Below are positions 13,145 through 25,892 of a stretch of DNA of 64,000 nucleotides, piece after piece. A model generated the notes under the pieces. It did not search any database. It had not been told where the DNA came from and saw nothing but the letters and a program-made list of their open reading frames with translations. Made by a program: the position numbers and the translations under genes. How positions within the stretch are numbered: position 1 is the first letter of the stretch; the number at the start of each line of letters is the position of its first letter. Source of the DNA: Chlorophyllum brunneum (taxonomy: Eukaryota > Basidiomycota > Agaricomycetes > Agaricales > Agaricaceae); NCBI GenBank assembly GCA_963576785.1, contig OY756142.1, forward strand, positions 434,001-498,000, given 5' to 3'.

Positions 13145-16100
13145 TTCTCCCTCAAATTGTGCTGAGCCTGAGCTTGCACACAAAATGCTTGACCTTCGGT
13201 GAAGGTAAAGCTTTTGTAAGCATGTCTGCCACCATATCTTCTGTGGGGCAATATATTAACTTCATTTTTCCCTCTTCAATGACCTAACATATGAAATAAT
13301 ATTGGATGTCAATGTGTTTTGAGCAACTGTGAAATTGATGATCTTTGGCTAGAGCTATGGCAGACTGATTATCGGAGAACAATGTTGTTGCAGGTAAGAT
13401 TAATCCGAAAATTTCCTTGATCAATGAATGTAATCACAGTGCTTCTTTCATTGCATATGTGATTGCAACGTATTCCGATTCTGTCATCGACAAGCTGACT
13501 ATTTCCTGCTGTTTGGTACTCCATGGGACAGTACCTCTGTTAATCATGAAGGTGTATCCTGAAACTGCATGACAATCTTTGGCTATCATCTGCATTAGCA
13601 TAACTGGTCACTTTTTTGTTGAGTCCTTTATATGTCAACCAGATATCACAGCTTCCTCTCAAGTATCAATATACATGCTTTACAGCTTCCCAGTGGACTA
13701 TACCTGGATTTTTGGAGAATTTGGACAAGTATTGGACCATATATGCAATGTCTGGTCGAGTCACTAAGGCCAGATACATTAGAGTCCCTATTGCTTCTTT
13801 GTAGGGAACTCTTGCCATGTGCACAATTTCAACTGTCATGGATGGTGACTGACATGATGTCAGTTTGACTGCTGGATCTACTAGGATGTTTACTATCCTC
13901 ATTTCTTCAAAACCATAACATTGCAAGGAAGTATCAATATAAGAACATTGTGAGAGCATAAGTCTTCCATTTTTGCGATCCTGCTTGATTTCAATTCCTA
14001 GAAGCCAGTGGATTTCCCCTAGATCCATTACTTCCACATACTTTCCAACATTCTCTTTGATCCAATCAACCAACTTTATTCTCAGTGCTTGTGCATGAGG
14101 ATAACATTGAGGTCAGTACCCTCTCGTTTGTAGTAAACACCTTGATCAATGTTGCATTGGGTGAAACCCATCTCAGTTACAAGGATTTCATGCAGGTGCT
14201 GATACTATTGTTGACCAGATTGCTTTAATCCATAAAGGATTTTGTTGAGTCGGCACACCATCTGGGGATGCTGAGGGTCTGTGAACTCTGGCAGTTGTCT
14301 CATATAGACAATCTCATTGTCGTTAAGTTTCCCATTCAGATAGGCCCCTTTTATATTGATCTGATGAACTTCATAGTTTTGTGCCACCACAATTGTAAGT
14401 ACAGTTCAGACTGAAGGTAGTCTTGCCACTGGTGCATACGTATCAAAGTAATCAATTCTGGGGACCTGAGTAAAGCCTTGAGCAACAAGGCAGGCTTTAT
14501 AATGTATGATATTCCCAGCTACATCTTTCTTTGCTTTGAAAACCCACTTGGACCCAAAAATATTGATGTTTTGTGGTTGATCAACTAAGTCCCATGTACC
14601 CATGTATTTCAGTATTGCTAACTCCTCCTCCATGGCTTTCTTCCACAGATTCCAATCTGGTCATTGCATTGCCTCACATACGCTCATCAGCTCCAGTGCC
14701 TCTGTATTCTCCATCTCAGCTACCAATGCCTCAACATCTCGCCAATCATCCTCTTCCTCAACTAAGGCAACCATTTTTCCTTCGAGGATATCCCTAGCTT
14801 TTAAACTAGGTTTCTTTGTGCAAGATGAATGGTGTGCTAGTTCTGGTTCCTTGGTTACAGGCTCATTTTCTGGGCTTTGAGGTCAACTTTCAGATGAAGG
14901 TATTTCATATGTCAATTCAGGTAATGGTGGTGCAACTGGTAGATCTGGTAGATTAGCTTCTTTTGGTACCTCCATAAACAATGGTGTTATTGTCGCAAGT
15001 CGATAGGCTGGTGCCAACTGCTCTCCCTCAACTTGAGGAGTGAAACAAAAATTGCATTCAATTTTTACAACCTGTTTATCTAGGAACCAAATATGTAATC
15101 CATCCCTGGTTTTCATATCAAAACCAATCCAGTAACCATTCCTCACATGCCAACCCAACTTATCACCACTCTCTTTGTGAACCCACACCTTTTTCCCCCA
15201 CTCAGAGAGTCCTTTGAGGTTTGGTTTGTGATGATATATCATATTATAGGGTGTTTCTGCTTTGATTGCTCTTGTACCCATTTGGTTCATCAACCAAACA
15301 ATGTGAGTGGCTGCCTCTGCCCATAGATACCTTGGGAGCTGACTTGCATGCAACAATGCATGCACACATTCTAGGATTGTCCTATTACGTCATTCGGCTA
15401 TGCTATTATGTTGGGGCATATCGTGAATGGTGAGTCTTGTTTGAGTACCTCAAGATTTGAGATAATCTTAGAACTCAGCTGATGTATACTCTCTTCCTCT
15501 ATCTGATTGAAGGACTTTGATATGAGCCCCAAATTGAGTATCCAACCAAGCCTCAAAATGTTTGTATGTACTGAAAACCTCTGATTTTCTTTTTAGGAAT
15601 TCAATATGCATCCACCTCAAGTGATCATCTATGAAAGTCACATAGTAGCACCTCCCTCTCTTTGTTGCTGTCCTTGCCAGACCCCACACATCAGAGTAAA
15701 CTTCATCACCAATCTTCTTTGCATGCTCACTTTGACAGACTTTGAAGATTTGAGATCATGTTGCCTTTCCAAACATACAAGATTCACATGGAATGCTAGT
15801 CTTTCCATCCCCATCTGGAATGGTAATTCCAGCGATTGAATTATCAGATACTAGCTGTTGTAATGTAGACAATGAGACATGGCCCAATTGATGGTGTGCA
15901 GTTTCCAATGTGGGTAGTTCATCGACAATACATACCTGCTCTCCAACATCTCTGACAAACTTATATAGTTCTCTTTTATTCCTTGGGATTTCTGCAATTT
16001 GTTTGCCAGCACTTCCATGAATTACACATTTCCTTTTACTGAATATCATGGAATAACCATCATTATCCAGGCATCCAATCGAGACCAATGTATAACCAGC

Positions 16101-16312
16101 ATCAGGGGAGTACAAGACATTCTTCAAATAGAGTGTTGACATTTTATTTCAGCCATTCAGGATGTTTAACTTGATGTTCCCTTTACCGACTGCATTAAAC
16201 TGTTGACAATTAGTCACTTGTAAGGGACATGGCTTAATTGGCTTAAATGTCATAAAGATGTTGCAGTAAGGTGAGATATGTCAGGAGGAGCCAGAATCAA
16301 AGATTTCACAGA
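12837..16312 (-). mobile_element. Ty1/copia retrotransposon, 5' part missing
   Basis: On the minus strand the order from the right is: protease active site (FDSGSS, then a stop replacing the expected Trp, then HISPY) near 16300-16265; GAG-pre-integrase zinc region (16142-15756, with HHQLGHVS and CESCMFGK); integrase core (about 15690-15365); reverse transcriptase (14633-13666); RNase H (about 13600-13160, with KHIDIQYYF and CPTEDMVADMLTKA); and the 3' LTR. This is the usual copia order (protease, integrase, RT, RNase H). Frameshifts and stops break it. gag and the 5' LTR are absent; homology ends where LINE C begins. It sits in the NACHT pseudogene. Confidence 0.88.
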
Positions 16313-16321
16313 GGATATACA

Positions 16322-19300
16322 TCATGCCTGCATTACATTCTGACCTCTCCCCAAGAGAGCCTATACCTGACAGCAAGGGGGACATCTTTGGGAACACAAC
16401 ACGTATTCCGGTCCCCTCCATCTTTGTGGCCCCTCTGGCTCTACCCTCTCCTGGTATTCTGTTCTCTAGGATGCCATCTATGTCTAGGCCTGTGATCCCT
16501 ACCAACCAGGCCTACAGCAACACTATTCCTCCGTCAATCCTCAGCAGAAGGCTGACAACCCTCCCATGGTCCCTGAACCCCCTCAACAGTGATGTGGAGA
16601 AGACTATACACTGATCATCCAAATGAGTAAGGCCAGAAGGTGATCATTATTACTTGGACAAAAATGACAACAAGGACTGGGCTGACCAAGTTGAAGAAGA
16701 ATTGGAGTCCAAGGTTGAAGTAGTAGAAGAAGACACTACAGAGCATAAAGATGGTCTGGAGGAGTACTAGAGTACTATGATGATGCTGTAAGAGAAGTTG
16801 GAAGGCTTGCCGAGTGGATAAAGGCTTGCAGCACATACAACATAAGTGGCAACAATGGGCTTGCATTTGGGTGGGCCTTCATGAATTTAATGGGAACCTT
16901 GATAAAGGCAAGATGGCTCAAGATTGCTGTCAAAAAACAGAAGAACAACCTCCATAGTTGGATGGGAATCAACTTTGGCAATATCACTGTCCGTACTGAG
17001 GAAACGCCTCAACTGGACCTCTCCCCATGCAGCCTCCAGAGGCCCCTCCCAAAATCCTGACGATGTCCGCATGGACATCGTTGAACATATTATCACACTG
17101 GGTATTGCCGGTGTCACTAACGTCACACATTTGGGTACCGCTGATGATGACATACAAATAATCACTGAGGCAGAATTCAAGGCTGTTACACACAAGAAGA
17201 AGAAGGGTAAGGGCCGAAAACCCATTATTGCCACCAATAAGCCTAATGTTGCCAAGAAACTGGCTACTGTAGACCAGAAGGCCAAATTTGCGCAGGCTAC
17301 TGCCCCTGCTAAGGCTGCCACAACTCCTTCTTTCCCTTTGAAGGAAGGCATCAAACCTTTCTATGCAGTGGCTGCAGCCAAGAGTAACAAATCCCCTGCT
17401 CCCTCCTCCTCTGGGCACAACCCTCTCAAACATTTGGAATTTGTGAGCAAATTCCCAGAATTATCGCATGAGAAGGTAGTAATGATGTACGACACTGCTT
17501 TCTCTACTCCCTCCCCAGCAAACAAGAAACCAGCTAAGAAAGCTGGCGTAGTTTGCTCCATGCTAAATAGTTCCTCGTATAAGCAGGTTATTATTCCCCT
17601 CCTTACCGGACCCAATATTTCCAACTTTGAGGCCATTATTGACTCTCTCAATGCTTGTCTCATAGCTGAGAAGTCCAAAACCAGGGTTATTGCCACCTCA
17701 CAGGGTAAGCTAGGCCTCATAGTCCATACCTCAGAGGTGTTGACCCCTAAGAAGCTAGACATTGTCAAGGCATAGCTCAAGGAGAAGTTCGGAGGGATTA
17801 CTATGGGCAATGTATCCCTTCCTAAGTCCAAATTGTTTGTGAAAGTCACGGACGTCAGTTATATCATGCCTAGAGGACAGGTCCTCACCGAAGCCAATGT
17901 TATCACCAGTGTTTTGAATTCCATCCACTCAGACGCCATCCAATTCGTGATGCAACCAAGAGTGTGACACAACTCCAAACACTCCGACACATGTACAGTG
18001 TGGTTCAAAATCTGGGACTCCAAGGCAGGGTCCAATATTGCAAAAATCAAGGATAAATTCCTCAACATTTATGGAGGACTCTTCTACATTAGGAGGGCCA
18101 ACGCCAACCCAGGAGTACCATTCTGCACCAAGTGCTGCAGATGGGGCCACTCCCTTATCCGTTGCCATGCGAGGCTGTTCACCTGTGCTCACTGCAAAGG
18201 TCCCCACTCTACTGTCAACCACTGCGCCTTTGCCTTCTGCTGCAAGGGCAACAATAAAGTGGACCCACCCATTGCAGCTACCCTCGCTGGAGAGCCATGC
18301 CCCCACAAGGCTACACGCTCCAACTGTGGCAAGGACCATCTTGCCACTGATTGCAAATGTCAGTTTTGGAAGAAGCAATTCGACCATGACTGGCATGCCA
18401 ACAAAGTGCTTGAGCTTAGAGCCAACAAAGGAGTCCCACTGCCCTCCTCCTCTTCATCCCCAGCTAGTTGAAGCCAGACTAACCCCCCTCAATGAATAAC
18501 ACACCCGACAATCAAGACAGGCCTCCTCGCTCATTTCTGAGTAAGTTGAAAGTCTGCTCTCACAATGTTGGAAAATCATATGGAGTGATGGAGACAGTCC
18601 TTGTACGTAGAGGTGATGTTGACCTCCTCCTCATACAAGAACCCCTGTAGAGATACTTCCGTGACATCCCTTCCCCCATCTCTAATAACAGCTCCCCCCT
18701 TGTGGGAGGCCCGGTCCACCCAGACTGGATGCTCCTCTTATATCCAATCATCACTGAAGAAGTCCTCCAAGTTGGACGCCAGTGCCACCCTCAACGGATG
18801 GTGAACACAGAATACCATACTACTCCCCAAGTTCTTGCCTTTACTCACAAGAGACTCAAATGCCTCCAACCCTCCATCAAAAGAAACATCATAGAATATT
18901 GAGACCTCCTGTGCATCTCCCTTTGTGCAGGAGAAGAAGAACTGCTGTTGCTAAACATATACAATGATAGCCACAACACCGTGCTCCACTTCCTCGAGGA
19001 GTGCCTCTTTGACCTTCCACTCTTTCTCTTATTGGGTGGGGATATCAATATTTGATCTGAGATTTGGGACCCTTCAACAGACCAATATCCAGTGAGTGTG
19101 GACTGTCTCCTCATGATTACCGAAGCCCTCAATTTAGTGAGGTCAATTCTATCTGCAGCCAAGCCAACACATTACGCCTCAGACCCCAACCTACCCGACA
19201 CAGTTATTGACCTGTTATTTATATCGGGAATGTTACCATACATTTCCATCCACAATATCTAGGAAGGCGATCGATACAATTCAGATCACACCCCTCTTCT

Positions 19301-21827
19301 GATCAGAATTCCTATTCTGCAGATGGACATCATCATTGAGAAATTGATGATACCTAAAGGATCGGAGGAGGAAACCAAATTCCTGATGGACATCACAGAA
19401 GGAATTAACAATACGAACTGGCCGATGAATGATGCAAACGAGCTGGAGAGAGCTATTGCTGAATTGGGAGGCTTATTTGACAGGTTCTGGAATTGCAACA
19501 TGAAGAAGACCAAGATCACCACTAGGTCCAAGACCTGGTAGAACAAAGAATGCTCTAATGCACTCGTAACACACTGTGCAGACCACAAGAACAAGTGCAA
19601 ATGGAATGCCTTTCACAAGACCACAAGGAAAATGAAAAGGACATATTTCGACAAGAAGATCCAAGAAATCTTGGTCGCCAACCAATATCCATGGGATCTG
19701 ATGCCATGGGTCAAAGTACACACTCTCTGGGCTACCAAAGCTATTTGCCACAATGGTCGACCTTACCTCACTATGGACAACCTATGGATGGCCCTTGACC
19801 AACATTACAACTCGGCTCAGGACAAACCTATCAATGCAGCTGTCCTAGAAGAACTACCACTGCCAATTGGCATAGAGAATAGGACTTGGGTCAATTTCTC
19901 TCTACTGGAAATGAGTGAATTGCTTAAGGATATCTTGAATTCTTTTACCCCTGGCCCCAATCACATCTCCTGGTCCCACCTCAAACAGATTGCCGCCGTC
20001 AATACTTGTACTGATCTCTTCCTCAGAATCAGCTGCACATGCCTAACCCTTGGACACTGGCCCTCATACTTCAAAAAGTCAACATCGGTAATTATCCCCA
20101 AACCCAACAAACCTGACTACTCCACTCCAAAGGCCTTCAGGCCAATTGTCTTACTCAATATGTTTGGCAAGCTAATAGAGAAGATGCTAGCCAAGCAACT
20201 CCAATTTGAGCCATCTGACAATGATCCACTGAGGATGTGGGGCTGTTCCTAACCTACATAATCTGGGGAGCATGGATGAAGAAAAAGAAAACATCGGTGC
20301 TTGCATTTGATGTCACCCAATTCTTCCCCTCCCTCAACCACAACCTCCTTACCAACATACTCAATTGGCAGGGATTTCCTCCTCAAATCGTGGGGTTCTT
20401 CAACAATTATCTCAAAGAACACTGCACTACCTACTAGTGAAACAACAAAAACTCCCCAGAATACAATGTGGTGGTTGGAGTAGGCCAAGGCTCAGCCCTT
20501 AGCCCCATTCTCTCCACCCTTTATCTCGCCTCCCTCCTTCAAATATTTTATGTCCATATAGAGGAACACTACAACAAATGGGACTTTGATGTCCTATTCT
20601 TTGTAGATGATGGCACCCTTGTCGTGCAATCCCCATCCCTGGAACAGAACGTCGAAATACTCCAACACATGTACCACGAAATGGAGCGACTCATGAATGA
20701 ATTTGGCCTAGTGATAGAATACAGCAAGTCTGAAGTCTTCCACTTTACACATGCGAGACAGGACTCCAATCCCTCTATCGATTTGGGATCTCCACTGTTC
20801 ACTGGCCATACCCCCCTCAAGCCAAAAGCCTACTGGTGATACCTCAGCTTCTACTTTGACCAGACATTAACTTTCAAGGAGCACATCCGCTACTACTCTG
20901 CCAAGGCGATATCTTCAATCAAGGTGATGAAAATACTAGAGAACTCCGTACGTGGTCTGTCCCCTAGCAACAAAAGACTACTATACCATTCGTGTGTCAT
21001 ACCAGTGGCGACATATGGATACCAACTATGGTTTCATGACAAGTCACGAATGAAAGGGACTTGCAAAATCCTCAACAAGATGTAGTGACACACGGCCCTC
21101 TGGATTACTAGGGCCTTCCGTATATCTCCCACTGGTGGCATTGAGTCCCTCATGGGGCTCATGCCCATCAAACTCCACCTCCGAAAGCTGGCCAAACAAC
21201 AAACGTTGAGGCTCCACATGCTGGACAATGAACATACACTGGCAAGATTGACAAAGGAGTATCATTCTTCCCCCTACTGACTTCACATCAAGAATTTCAC
21301 GGAGATTCAGAGGAAGAAGATACTTGGAGCTGTGATGGACATTTCATGCCCCACCCCCGAGACTCGGTATATAGAATATTTTAACTCTGTTTCAAAATCT
21401 ATCTGGCCCGGACATAGGTTACTTGACCATTTCCCTGCTAATGTATCTTTTATAGTATTCAACCAGGATGACCCCCACCTCTCGAAGACACTTTGGGACA
21501 ATGTAACGATGAATGTGATGATGGACTTCAAGTCTATCATTATTGGCACAGATGAATTGGTCCACCCCAACCCCAATCCACTTGCTAGCCAGTTTATGGT
21601 GGCAGCCACTATTCGACATTTAGATGGAGGGAGCTCTATCATGAAGAGGCTCGGAGAAACAACATCAACTGATACCAAACTGGTTGTACAGTACCTAGGA
21701 ATCACCAAAGTACTCGCCACCAACAACTACGACCAGGTTGAACACATTCATGTATTCACTGACTCCCTCACAGCCTCCTGGCTTCTACTTGACTGCTCGC
21801 CACACTCCTGCCAGCGACAGTCCATCC
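16322..21827 (+). mobile_element. LINE copy C, 5' complete, 3' end lost
   Basis: This is the best preserved of the four LINE copies. ORF1 covers about 16322-18471 and includes a 283-codon open stretch (16924-17775) and a Cys/His-rich region at 18118-18400 (CTKCCRWGHSLIRCH, CAHCKGPH and following knuckles). The EN domain spans about 18500-19300 (VCSHNVG, GDVDLLLIQE). RT is at about 19320-21060, with FFVDDGTLV near 20590-20625. An RNase H-like region follows at 21332-21826 (HVFTDSLTAS). Stops inside EN and RT (for example near 18649 and 19540) make it inactive. It breaks off within the RNase H region at the poly-T of copy D, losing its own 3' UTR and tail. It lies against the copia protease on the left. 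Confidence 0.88.
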
Positions 21828-21858
<31 letters not shown>

Positions 21859-22344
21859 ACAATTTATATAGCGGTGCTTGAATGCAGTCCACGTGTACAT
21901 ACATACAAAGGCAGAATGTACAGAACATTTGGAGCAAGGAAAGTAAACTATACATAAACTAACCCCACGAGACTCGACACCATCTAGTGCGTACACTAGA
22001 GAGATGTTTGGTACCTAAGTTGATCAGTGAGGAAAAGGAAAGAGGAATTCAGAAAGAGAGAGAGTGAGAGAGAGAAAAAAATAGAAAGAAATTACCAACT
22101 CACAATCATAAGGGGGAACAACAAATGGTACTAGCATGTGGGAGGGCATTTGCCCAGACACCATCAAAGAGATGGATTTTGAATGAAAACTATATATAAA
22201 ATAGTAGATGAGTGAGGAAGGGAGAGATAGAGAAATGAATTTGAAGTCTATAACCAGGAGAGCATAAGAAAAAGGAGAAGAAGGAAAAGAATTTACATAG
22301 GCGCAGACCCAAACCTCCTTTGGACTTGATGACGATGTAACGGG
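21828..22344 (-). mobile_element. LINE copy D, short 3' fragment
   Basis: A poly-T run of about 25 bases is followed by the family's 3' UTR, ending near 22340, where similarity to copies A and B stops. Only the last 0.5 kb of the element is present, a severe 5' truncation. It is oriented tail-to-tail with copy C. The sequence at the C/D boundary (CAGTCCATCC) is not repeated at the other end, so no target duplication is seen. Confidence 0.85.
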
Positions 22345-23952
22345 GCCCTGCCTGTCGATTAGTGCAAAACGGGGGACCATAATGGAAAGTACTGACGAGT
22401 AGCTGAATACTTGAAGGACGGTGGTCGAACACAGGTCGGAGGCAGACTGCTGTGCAATGTCAGGCTTTTTTATTAGCCACACCATGAGGCGGCCAGGTGT
22501 TCTGGCGGCACATGCGAGGGCGAGATCCATCGCTCTATGGCCTCTCTGATCTGTTACCTTCAAGGTAAGCGAAGACCTACATCGTCAGAATCCATTGGCC
22601 CAGAACAACCTCTTCACCAACTCCAACAATATCATGACCACCTCCCCCACCTTCCCCTCCAACGTACCATGACATTGGCCCGACTTTGCATGAGTGAGCG
22701 GCTATCTGATCATTCCAGATTTAATGCTGACGATGAATTTAGAGCATGGAACTCACCTAGCGTGCGTGCGGTCGGCTTCGGCACCCTCGATGGACTGGAC
22801 ACTTTCCTCACGTTTCAGAAGTGGATTTATCGGAGGAAAGGGAGTTGGTGTGGAGTCTGTAGAAGGATGCACAGAACATTCGCAGTATGCCGTCCTCAGC
22901 CCACTGAACCCAATATTTGGCGTACTGCAGCCATCACGTCTGGTCAAGCTCATCAGAAATTCTGATCCGATGATGAGGCCCTGACGGCCATTATCAGTTA
23001 ACATCCTGGAAAAAACCTGTGAGTGTGTTCCGCAAATTATTCCTTCCATGTGTCGTTGCTGACAGGCTTTGAAGACCGATGGTTCATCTTAAGTATCCTT
23101 CGTGTTGAAGGCATTTCGTGGCGGGAATTTGTTACTCAGCGAAATCTGGATATTTAGAGGCCACCAGGACCTGTTCTACTCTGCTATTACCGGTGTACTG
23201 TACGTAATTATAGAGATTGCAGCACCCACCACCGTCGATAATGATCAAAGCTGACAATATCAACACACCTCTCACAGCTCTCCTATTTCTTCTTCTCCGC
23301 AAATCAACATGCCCAATATGCCTTGGCTTGCTCATTCCTCGTGGATACACTCGACGGGGATGATGCCAATGACGATGAATTTGTGCCGCATGAACAAGGG
23401 CATTAGTTCGTAAATGACATTTGAAAGGCAATGTGCAATGTGACGGGTGATATGGGTGAGCATGGGCTGTGGGCGGGTAAAAAGGGAGGTGAAGAATTTG
23501 AGGCCGGGAGAGGGTATCGCGATTGGGAGGGCACCTTGTCAGTTTCGCGAGGATGTAAATTCAGGATATAAGACTTGAGTATCGGTGTTCCATCAGCGCA
23601 CATTAGGTTGTACTCGCGTGAGTATGTATCATGCGAAAATAAAGCAGTCACTGAACTCGTGGTGTGTCCACAAATGGGTTTGCGACATCAGGACTACCCT
23701 TCGTAGCGGAGGTAATATGTCGATCCGTTGTTACCAATATTCCTGAGTTGCAACCACGCGAAGCGGCGCTCGTTTCCGTAAAAAACCCTGACAGGTTCAT
23801 CAGGGGAGTATGCTTGTGCCCGCTTCAATTCCACATCGATGGGGCATTCCAGCTGCTCGTCCAAGTAATCCACTGGAGGGCACTTCACTCGTGAATCTTT
23901 GCACCTCGCTTTGTCATGAGGGCACTACAATACGGCATTCCCATTAGCAATC
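22345..23952. other. No confident gene; possible gene relic on the minus strand
   Basis: The longest minus-strand open pieces are about 22565-22345 (a stretch reading TDQRGHRAMDLALA, weakly like an ankyrin repeat), 23049-22753, 23431-23132 and 23888-23694. They do not join into a single model with credible splice sites, and I recognise no family. A 13-bp match (CCCTGCCTGTCG plus flank) links 22345 with 25893 just upstream of the NACHT start, so part of this may be a remnant of another NACHT-type gene. Nothing else is visible. Confidence 0.4.
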
Positions 23953-25892
23953 TTACATCAACGAAGTAGTGATAATTCTACCCACAGGTAGGTGACCATA
24001 TTGTCTGTAAGATCCAACCTTGTCTAGGTCAAGCATCTGTACTGGCATGTCTTGAATTATTCCATGCTCTCTGAGTTGAAGCATGACTGGCGAATTGTCA
24101 TCCTGGTTTACCAATATAAGCTGGCATGACGATGAAGTAAGAATAGAGGATGTTCTCACAAAACAGACTCTCAATACATCTCCACCCATTAGGAAAGTAT
24201 TCATCACCCCGAGAGCATGAACAACATCAGGGAGTGAGAAGCAGTCCAATGACTTCAGTGAGAGGAACCTCAAGCCGCTTGATGCCATGCCATAGAGATA
24301 GTTCCGGATACCTCCAGATAGATCATGTTGTGGCCAGCAGAGAACAATTTGTGCCAACGGATCTGAACCAAGAGACTCATCTAGTTTGACAATAGCTTAG
24401 TGGGAACCTGACGAGTTAAATAAGTCGACTTACATCTCGGTACATCTCTCAGAATCCTCAACGCCCGCCGTATGTTTCGTTCCTTTTCCTCAGCCCGTGA
24501 AGCCATGCCTGATTTTCTGGGGTTGCGAAGGTAATCCTCGAACGACTTGTGATGAAACCTGAGCGCCTCCGACTCAGCCTTGTCAGGCGGGGGAACGTCG
24601 AGGACTGAATGGAGCCAATATAGTGCGCTATACCCAACATCTGGCGCCATTCCTAGCCAATTGCTGGTTATGGCAAAAGGACGTGAAATGTCCCAGAACC
24701 GCAGGTGGATCATGTAGGACAAAATCTCCTTCGTGTCGGGCAGTGTATCGGCTGGGACCTGAGAGAGTATGTATTCATAAAGGGCATCCAGTTGGGCCAT
24801 CACTTGGTCGTCTGCCCGAGGTGCCTTGTCAATGACATTCAGAACTTTCTGCAATTGGCTTATTGGTTTTCTCTGTACTGGATCTTCAATACATCGTATG
24901 ACCGTAGTTGCATAGGCAAAGTGTCCCAGGCCAGCAGCGGCAACCTTCGTGAAATCGCTCTCGAGTGGCCACCGAGGATAGAGGGCTGTGACCGGATATG
25001 CACTTCGAATCCTCTCGAATTCGACCCGGAGGAAACGCTCAACGTCCTGGCAAGCTTCCGTGGAATTCACAACAACCTCTTCCTTGTCATAGCTTGAGGC
25101 CACTTTGGCACGCGAAAGAAACCTCGTAATGTGGGCCTCGGGGCGACTGGCAACAACCCAGAGAAGAGGAGCTGTCGGATAGGTGGTAGTGAAGAACGAT
25201 ATGAGCCCGAGGATCGTACATTGCTCTCGTGAGCCCTCGCATTCGTCAAGACCATCGAGTATCATCAGGAGCGGAGGACCCTCCTGATAGATGCATCTAT
25301 GAGCGAATGGCTCGACGATGAGTTCTTTGAACTGGGCAGTGATCGATTTTTCGGGAAGCTTTGGATCGTTTGCCATCTTTCCTCGAACGAAATCGCGGTA
25401 TGGGAGACATTGGGCGGCGATTCGGTAGGCAAAGGTGATAACGACCTTGGTAGGGTCATTGCGCCCATTGGGAGCCGAGAAGAAGAGGGTAACAAGAAGC
25501 ACCGCCTTGGATTCGAGCTCAGCGAGGGTCTGCATGATTGCAGACTTGCCCACTCCAGCGGAACCGACGAGCCACAGCATTCTTTTGGTGCGACATGGGT
25601 TGCGAAGCCAGGATCGCATTCGCTTGATGATGATTTTGCGTGTTCCGGGATGACACTGGGGAGGTGGGTAGCGTTTGGAAGAGTCGAATTCTGCCCCCTC
25701 GATTGTATAAGTGGTGAGTTCTTTCATAACTATTTTTAAGTTGAACCAACAGGAAACTAGGCATGTCATACCGAACTTACAGTCGTCGGCGGGGTGAGCA
25801 TTGTAAACCAAGTTTGAATCTTTTACCATGAACCCCTGCGCTCCCTCAAAGAAACCACCCGCGGCCTTCTGCGTATGTTGTGAAATGTACAT
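23953..25892 (-). CDS. NACHT-domain NTPase (NLR-like)
   Basis: The model has exons 25892-25781, 25729-24434 and 24380-23953, giving 611 aa in frame. The short N-terminal region (MYISQHTQK, FMVKDSNLVYN) is of the kind that precedes NACHT in many agaricomycete proteins. NACHT starts at about residue 68; Walker A is GSAGVGKS at residues 93-100 and Walker B is LLMILDGLDE near residue 185. The C-terminal half (IRRALRILRD, then LGSDPLAQIVLCW, LPDVVHALGV) matches the usual downstream region of this family; no WD40 or ankyrin repeats follow. Such STAND NTPases are thought to act in non-self recognition and programmed cell death; the role here is inferred. The first intron (25730-25780) is 51 nt and stop-free, so retention would keep the frame. 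The start could lie further upstream, since the frame stays open to 25979, and a further 3' exon is possible. Confidence 0.82.

Noticed and set aside
16322..22344. Twin-priming inversion of a single LINE to explain copies C and D
   Set aside because: In twin priming the poly-A tail is at the outer edge; here it is internal at the junction of the two opposed copies.
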